Of a stretch of 64,000 nucleotides of DNA, positions 60,188-64,000 are shown in pieces. A model generated the notes under the pieces. That model was not told the origin of the DNA and searched no databases. It was given only the letters and a program-made list of their open reading frames with translations. Within the stretch, counting starts at the first letter, position 1, and every line of letters begins with the position of its first letter. Origin of the DNA: Rhodospirillaceae bacterium (lineage in GTDB: Bacteria; Pseudomonadota; Alphaproteobacteria; UBA8366); contig PAZH01000050.1 in the NCBI GenBank assembly GCA_002716125.1, positions 1 through 64,000 on the forward strand, read 5' to 3'. The position numbers and the translations under genes are program-made.

Positions 60188-62212
60188 ATGTCAGGAAAAG
60201 CGCCTTCCGGACCACGCTGCGCGGCGATCGTTGGACCCTATCTGAGCGGTAAGACGTCGCTTCTCGAAGCTCTACTATATACATGCGAAGCCATTCCACG
60301 GCTCGGCTCTATTAAGGAAGGAAACACGGTCGGTGACTCCTCCGACGAGGCCCAAGCTCGGCAAATGAGTACGGAATTGAATATCGCGTCCGCAACGTTC
60401 CTGGATGAGGAATGGACGTTCGTCGATTGCCCCGGTTCCGTCGAGTTTTTGCAGGAATCGCGCGCTGCGCTGATGGCGGCTGATGTCGCGATCGTCGTCT
60501 GTGAACCGGAGTCCAGCAAAGCGCTTATGTTGGCGCCCGTGATGCAGTTCCTCGATGCGCACGACATTCCCCGCATGCTCTTCATCAACAAGATGGACCA
60601 TTCCTCGGAAACCGTGCGCGAGATCCTGGCGGCTTTGCAGGTTGTTTCCTCGAAGCCTTTGGTACTGCGGCAAGTACCGATCCGCGATGGCGACAATGTG
60701 ACGGGCTATGTCGACCTCGTGTCCGAGCGGGCTTATGAATATGAGCCCGGCAAGGCTTCGAAGCTGATCTCGATTCCGGATTCCGTCCAGGATCGTAATG
60801 AGGAAGCGCGCCAAGAGATGTTGGAATCCCTCGCCGATTTCGATGATGACCTGTTGGAGCAACTTCTCGAAGACAACGTTCCGCCGAGCGACAAAGTGTA
60901 TGACTTGCTCGGTGACGATTTGCGGAACGATTTGATCACACCGGTCTTCCTCGGGGCGGCAGAGAACGACAGCGGCGTTATGCGTCTAATGAAAGCGCTG
61001 CGCCACGAAGCGCCCGAAGTCGAGCAAACCTTGGAGCGTTTGGGCGGTGCGGATGGCGAGACGGTGGTACAAGTCTTCAAGACGTACCACATGCCGCACG
61101 CGGGCAAAATGTCCGTTGGACGTGTTTGGAAAGGCGCCGCCAAAGACGGGATGACCTTTGGGGCACATAAGATCAGTGGTCTGAACAGTCTGATGGGCCA
61201 CGATGCGAACAAGATATCGTCGGCGAATGCCGGAAGTGTCGTTGCGATGGGTCGGATGGATGATGTCCATACCGGCATGACATTGACCGAACAGGGCGAG
61301 TCCGATGCGATGCCATGGCCGGATGCATTGGCGCCCGTGTACTCCATGGTTGCCGTCCCCGATAAGCGAGAGGACGAGGTGAAGCTGTCGACCGGCATTG
61401 CCCGGTTGATGGAGGAAGACCCCTCGATCTCCTCAAGCCACAATGAAGATACGCACGAGAACGTCTTGTGGGGACAAGGCGAGATTCATCTGCAGGTGCT
61501 GGGACAGCGTTTAAAGAGCCGATTCAATACCGCGGTCACGATGCGTCGGCCCCGCACGCCTTACAAGGAAACCATTAAGAAGGCCATCCAACAGCATGCC
61601 CGGCACAAAAAACAGTCGGGCGGACATGGTGAGTTCGGCGATGTGCATCTCGACATCAAGCCGAAACCGCGTGGTGCCGGATTCGAGTTTTCCGAATCGA
61701 TTTCGGGCGGTGTTGTGCCACGGCAGTACATTCCGGCCGTCGAAGCGGGTGTGAAGGAGTACTGCACGGAAGGGCCGCTCGGTTTCCCCGTTGTAGACCT
61801 CTCCGTCAATCTTTTCGACGGACAACATCATGCTGTCGATAGTTCGGATATGGCGTTCCGGCGCGCCGGTATTTTGGCGATGAAGGATGCCTTGCCGAAC
61901 TGCGGGCCGGTTTTGTTGGAGCCGATTTGCAGCGTCAACATCGCGATTCCCAATCAGTACACGTCAAATGCGCAATCCATTGTCACGAAGCGGCGTGGAC
62001 AAATACTTGGCTTTCAGGCGAAGGAAGGTTGGCCTGGTTGGGACGAGGTGCAGGCCAATATTCCGCAATCCGAGCTACACGATCTGACGATTGATTTACG
62101 GTCTCAGACGATGGGGATCGGCACGTTTTCGTGGTCATTCGATCATATGGCCGAGCTGACTGGACGTGCGGCGGACGACGTGATCGAGCAACAAAAAGTC
62201 GCTGCTCAGTAG
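60188..62212 (+). CDS. elongation factor G-like GTPase without the catalytic histidine
   Basis: A 674-residue homolog of EF-G of the type found as a second copy in alphaproteobacteria. Domain order is G domain (about 1-265), domain II, III (RPRTPYKETIKKAIQQHARH), IV (SGGHGEFGDVHLDIKPKPRG) and V. G1 reads GPYLSGKTSL in place of GHxDxGKTT, G3 reads DCPGSVEF in place of DTPGHVDF, so the His that drives GTP hydrolysis is Ser here, and G4 NKMD is kept. Role unknown; possibly ribosome recycling or stress. The gene stands alone. Confidence 0.9.
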   Translation: MSGKAPSGPRCAAIVGPYLSGKTSLLEALLYTCEAIPRLGSIKEGNTVGDSSDEAQARQMSTELNIASATFLDEEWTFVDCPGSVEFLQESRAALMAADVAIVVCEPESSKALMLAPVMQFLDAHDIPRMLFINKMDHSSETVREILAALQVVSSKPLVLRQVPIRDGDNVTGYVDLVSERAYEYEPGKASKLISIPDSVQDRNEEARQEMLESLADFDDDLLEQLLEDNVPPSDKVYDLLGDDLRNDLITPVFLGAAENDSGVMRLMKALRHEAPEVEQTLERLGGADGETVVQVFKTYHMPHAGKMSVGRVWKGAAKDGMTFGAHKISGLNSLMGHDANKISSANAGSVVAMGRMDDVHTGMTLTEQGESDAMPWPDALAPVYSMVAVPDKREDEVKLSTGIARLMEEDPSISSSHNEDTHENVLWGQGEIHLQVLGQRLKSRFNTAVTMRRPRTPYKETIKKAIQQHARHKKQSGGHGEFGDVHLDIKPKPRGAGFEFSESISGGVVPRQYIPAVEAGVKEYCTEGPLGFPVVDLSVNLFDGQHHAVDSSDMAFRRAGILAMKDALPNCGPVLLEPICSVNIAIPNQYTSNAQSIVTKRRGQILGFQAKEGWPGWDEVQANIPQSELHDLTIDLRSQTMGIGTFSWSFDHMAELTGRAADDVIEQQKVAAQ

Positions 62213-62241
62213 CGGTCCAAAAATACGAGGAGAAGACACGT

Positions 62242-63018
62242 ATGACCGATGTTTCGGCGGCCGCGGCCGCGCTTGTATCTGCGCGGCGCGAAGGCCATGT
62301 TATGGATGAATTGCCGGGTGGCATGCCGGCAAACCTCGACGAGGCGTACGCGATCCAGGACGGAATTGTCGCTGGCATGGGGGAGGCTGTGGCGGGCTGG
62401 AAAGTCGCCTTCACCAATAAGCCAGGTCAGGAGAAGATGGGCGTGCCGGGTCCGGGTGCCGGGCCCATTTTTGCGTCTTACGTGCTGGAAAGCCCGGCAA
62501 AGGTCGCCATGCCGGACCCCGGATTGCGGATCAGCGAATGCGAGTTCGCTTTCCGCCTTAAAGCCGACTTACCGTCGAAGGACAGCGATTATACCGACGA
62601 CGATATCGCCGCGGTCGTCGGCTCTGTCCATCCGGCCATCGAAATCGTCAACCGTCGACTGTCGAGCGCTATCCCGATGAGCGGCGTGGCGGTAATCGTC
62701 GACCATGGCGGCAACGGTGCCTTTGCCTACGGCACCGGGACAGAAGACTGGCAGTCCATCGACTATGCGAACCATCACGTTCGCCAAATTATTAACGGCG
62801 AGGAGAAGGCGTCCGGGACGGGGCAAAACGTCATGGACGGCAATCCGATCGGCTCGATCACGTGGCTCGCCAATCATTTAAAGCCTCGTGGGTTCGGCTT
62901 GAAAGCGGGAGACTGGATTTCAAGCGGCAGCGCCGCCGATATGCTCCCGGTGCCCGCCGGCGGTACGGTAAAGGGCGATTTCGGTACGCTCGGCAGTGTC
63001 GAAGTCGACTTCGGCTAA
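62242..63018 (+). CDS. fumarylacetoacetate hydrolase-fold protein (2-keto-4-pentenoate hydratase-like)
   Basis: A 258-residue protein of the FAH fold, 2-keto-4-pentenoate hydratase branch. It has GEAVAGWKVAFTNKPGQEKM, the metal-binding Glu pair in RISECEFAFRLKADLP, VHPAIEIVNRRLS, and the end SITWLANHLKPRGFGLKAGD with GTVKGDFGTLGSVEVDFG. Such enzymes add water to or cleave 2-oxo acids from meta-cleavage routes. The ATG at 62242 follows GAGGAGAAG. It follows the EF-G-like gene by 29 bases. Confidence 0.88.
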   Translation: MTDVSAAAAALVSARREGHVMDELPGGMPANLDEAYAIQDGIVAGMGEAVAGWKVAFTNKPGQEKMGVPGPGAGPIFASYVLESPAKVAMPDPGLRISECEFAFRLKADLPSKDSDYTDDDIAAVVGSVHPAIEIVNRRLSSAIPMSGVAVIVDHGGNGAFAYGTGTEDWQSIDYANHHVRQIINGEEKASGTGQNVMDGNPIGSITWLANHLKPRGFGLKAGDWISSGSAADMLPVPAGGTVKGDFGTLGSVEVDFG

Positions 63019-63110
63019 GCTCACTTCCGCCTCACGGAAGCTTGACTTTGTTCGGCTGGCGGAAACGCGTAGGTATTTAGCCACATTCTAATATACCGAA
63101 GGGTTGGGTC

Positions 63111-64000
63111 ATGCTGACACAGGTGAAGCGACTGTGGGAATTGCCGGAATCGGCCGCGACGGACGAAAGCGTATTTCTGGAGCGACGCCGGCTGTGCAAG
63201 GCGATTGCAGCGGGGCCAGCTCTTTTGGCGGGCGGCGGGGCCGGTGCGGCCTGGGCCGCCGCGAAGGCGGGGGAGGACCCGACGGCGGATCTCTATCCTG
63301 TAAAGCGGAACGAGAAATATACCATCGAACCCCGCAAGCTGACCGAAGAAGGTCACGCGATCACCTATAACAATTTCTATGAGTTCGGCAGTCACAAACG
63401 AATTGCGAAAGCGGCGCAAAAGCTCAAAATTCGGCCTTGGATGGTCAAGATCGACGGTATGGTCGAAAAGGAAATGACGGTCGATTTTGATGATCTGATC
63501 CGGCAAATGCCGCTTGAAGAGCGTCTCTATCGCTTCCGCTGCGTCGAAGCGTGGTCGATGGCGGTACCGTGGAGCGGTTTCCCGATGAAGGCTTTGGTCG
63601 ACTTCGCCAAACCGCTATCAGGTGCGAAATACGTTGTCATGAAGACGGCGGAGCAGAAAGACACCATGCCGGGCCTCAAACAATTCTGGTATCCGTGGCC
63701 CTACCTCGAAGGGCTGACGATCGAAGAAGCGACGAATGAGCTGGCCTTCATCGCGACCGGTATGTACGGCAAGCCGATCCCGCGACAGAACGGGGCGCCG
63801 CTGCGCCTGGCCGTGCCGTGGAAATACGGTTTCAAGAATATTAAGTCGCTCGTCAGCTTTACCTTTACCGATACGCAGCCGGTTAGCTATTGGGAAAAGA
63901 TCGCGAAGCGGGAGTATGGCTTCTGGGCGAATGTGAACCCGAAAGTCGATCATCCGCGTTGGTCGCAGGCGAGCGAGCGGGTCTTGGGCGGTGGCCAGAA
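63111..64000 (+). CDS. msrP: protein-methionine-sulfoxide reductase catalytic subunit MsrP (YedY), cut by window edge
   Basis: The first 296 codons are present. MsrP repairs oxidised methionines of periplasmic proteins with a molybdopterin centre and electrons from the membrane heme protein MsrQ. The start has a twin-arginine region (FLERRRLCKAIAAGPALLAG), then EGHAITYNNFYEFGSHKRIA, WMVKIDGMVEKEMTVDFDDL and the Mo-ligating Cys144 in YRFRCVEAWSMAVPWSGFPM. Also VPWKYGFKNIKSLVSFTFTD. The missing end and a possible msrQ lie beyond the window. Confidence 0.93.
   Translation, partial: MLTQVKRLWELPESAATDESVFLERRRLCKAIAAGPALLAGGGAGAAWAAAKAGEDPTADLYPVKRNEKYTIEPRKLTEEGHAITYNNFYEFGSHKRIAKAAQKLKIRPWMVKIDGMVEKEMTVDFDDLIRQMPLEERLYRFRCVEAWSMAVPWSGFPMKALVDFAKPLSGAKYVVMKTAEQKDTMPGLKQFWYPWPYLEGLTIEEATNELAFIATGMYGKPIPRQNGAPLRLAVPWKYGFKNIKSLVSFTFTDTQPVSYWEKIAKREYGFWANVNPKVDHPRWSQASERVLGGGQ

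Overview
The window reads as chromosomal DNA of a free-living alphaproteobacterium, probably Rhodospirillales-like. The basis is a fused TrpE(G) anthranilate synthase behind a trp leader peptide, a type II lumazine synthase, a bactofilin, the alphaproteobacterial EF-G-like GTPase, four PAS_5-type proteins and GC-rich codon use. This placement rests on gene content, not on a phylogeny. No rRNA, tRNA, CRISPR array, phage or insertion sequence was seen.

Layout. 0-9 kb: an acyl-CoA dehydrogenase start, an amidohydrolase, riboflavin gene ribH under an FMN riboswitch, a probable selenocysteine-containing redoxin, a CoA-transferase, a small XRE-type regulator beside three evenly spaced operator-like sites, a Baeyer-Villiger monooxygenase and two tandem alpha/beta hydrolases. 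9-12 kb: trpL, attenuator and trpE(G). 12.3-13.9 kb: an AT-rich insert with poorly known genes. 14-28 kb: an alcohol dehydrogenase, a DHDPS-family lyase, two TauD-type dioxygenases, the four PAS proteins, two more hydrolases, a FadB-like fusion enzyme, a Rieske oxygenase, a hot-dog dehydratase and a desaturase. 28-40 kb: sugar dehydrogenase, FKBP isomerase, dehydrogenases, a third TauD enzyme, enoyl-CoA hydratase, a Tat-exported carotenoid oxygenase divergent from a TetR regulator, a broken chemoreceptor and an SsuD-like monooxygenase. 40-50 kb: an SDR/RidA pair and a run of same-strand genes with DUF1989, Rieske oxygenase, 2-hydroxyacid dehydrogenase, glcDEF and DUF3237. 50-64 kb: bactofilin, beta-hydroxyacid dehydrogenase/MaoC operon, Lrp regulator, haloacid dehalogenase, a fourth TauD enzyme, class C serine hydrolase, aminotransferase, a lipoprotein, HAD phosphatase, ketopantoate reductase family, EF-G-like GTPase, FAH-family enzyme and the start of msrP.

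Taken together this is a catabolic accessory-rich region: oxygenases (TauD, Rieske, BVMO, SsuD-like), CoA-thioester enzymes, hydrolases and dehydrogenases suggest use of varied organic acids and small aromatic or aliphatic compounds. No complete pathway can be named from sequence alone.

The most notable points are the UGA codon in a WxPYC redox motif followed directly by a SECIS-like two-stem hairpin; the three 12-bp sites at an exact 31-bp period; the four-gene PAS_5 array; and the leaderless-looking trp attenuator. Five genes are interrupted by single-base frameshifts, a small deletion or an amber codon. These may be real decay or assembly errors, and this caveat also applies to the selenoprotein call.
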